Assembly (NCBI RefSeq): GCF_000720115.1 | Contig: NZ_JOIR01000018.1 | Location: forward strand, 167,345-231,344 | Origin: Streptomyces sp. NRRL F-2580 | GTDB lineage: Bacteria; Actinomycetota; Actinomycetes; Streptomycetales; Streptomycetaceae | DNA length: 64,000 bases | Direction of reading: 5' to 3' | Shown here: positions 63,723 to 64,000 of the stretch, in pieces | Layout of the letters: each line of letters begins with the position of its first letter | How positions within the stretch are numbered: the stretch's first letter is position 1 | Translations under genes and position numbers: made by a program | The notes under the pieces: model-generated | What the model saw: only the letters and a program-made list of their open reading frames with translations | Databases searched by the model: none | What the model was told of the DNA's origin: nothing

Positions 63723-64000
63723 CGGCACCCGAAGGGGATGGAATTTGTTACCTGGGCACCGGGTTGAAGCCCGACTCCGAGGAGCTGCTCGCCGCCCTGT
63801 GCGCCGGGGTACCAAGCGCCCCCAAGGTAACGGCCGACGAGACGACCTTGACGTCGCGGAATGACGCGGGCGCGTAGGCACTGGTCGGTCCGTTGAGCTC
63901 GTGGGCGTGGACGACAGGCGTCCCCTTCTCCTTGAACGGTAGCTCTCAGGTATCAATTGACGATGGGACCGGCCCGCACGTTCGGTGTGGGCGGAATTCG

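Overview
The window is very GC-rich, has GTG and ATG starts with purine-rich ribosome sites, and carries Streptomyces hallmarks: a rodlin, a chitinase with DasR-type sites, ECF sigma/anti-sigma pairs, mycothiol-family proteins and many LacI/MarR/TetR repressors. It reads as chromosomal DNA of a Streptomyces or close relative. No canonical tRNA, rRNA, CRISPR array or prophage was seen.

Left part (1-17.1 kb) is a catabolic district. An MFS transporter, a carboxylesterase, a LacI repressor and an alpha/beta hydrolase are linked by a recurring operator built on TTACACGTGTAA. An eight-kilobase co-directional operon (8669-17081) encodes an aryl-CoA ligase fused to a thioesterase, a salicylyl-CoA 5-hydroxylase type flavoprotein fusion, a nitrilase, gentisate 1,2-dioxygenase, an FAA-family hydrolase and a maleate isomerase. 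Together they can take a salicylate-type acid through its CoA ester to gentisate, cleave the ring, hydrolyse the product and turn maleate into fumarate. The esterase and this operon share a nearly identical promoter element.

Middle part (17-45 kb) is ordinary core/accessory chromosome: a lipoprotein, an alcohol dehydrogenase, DMT transporters, a DUF6069 membrane protein with a SoxR-like operator, an overlapping ATP-grasp pair, and at 22.2-24.75 kb a repeat protein plus a 243-aa uncharacterised protein followed by two tandem structured RNAs. These RNAs have tRNA T-arm, acceptor and D-arm parts in permuted order and look like bacterial Y RNAs (YrlA type); they are the most interesting item in the window. 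Then come an ECF sigma factor with its anti-sigma factor, a DUF1996 protein, a secreted subtilase, a LuxR-type ATPase regulator, a GH19 chitinase, a rodlin, an FprA ferredoxin reductase with a candidate iron box, a MarR/MFS pair, a MarR/EamA pair, a copper-radical oxidase and a LacI repressor.

Right part (46-64 kb) is a decay and insertion zone. Intact genes (TetR with its hydrolase, MurG paralogue, methyltransferase, GDSL esterase, DoxX, AraC, VOC and HAD proteins) alternate with frameshifted or truncated genes (TetR, epimerase, GNAT, HIT) and at least four relics of IS5/ISL3-type insertion sequences, plus a short AT-richer island near 59.7-60.4 kb.
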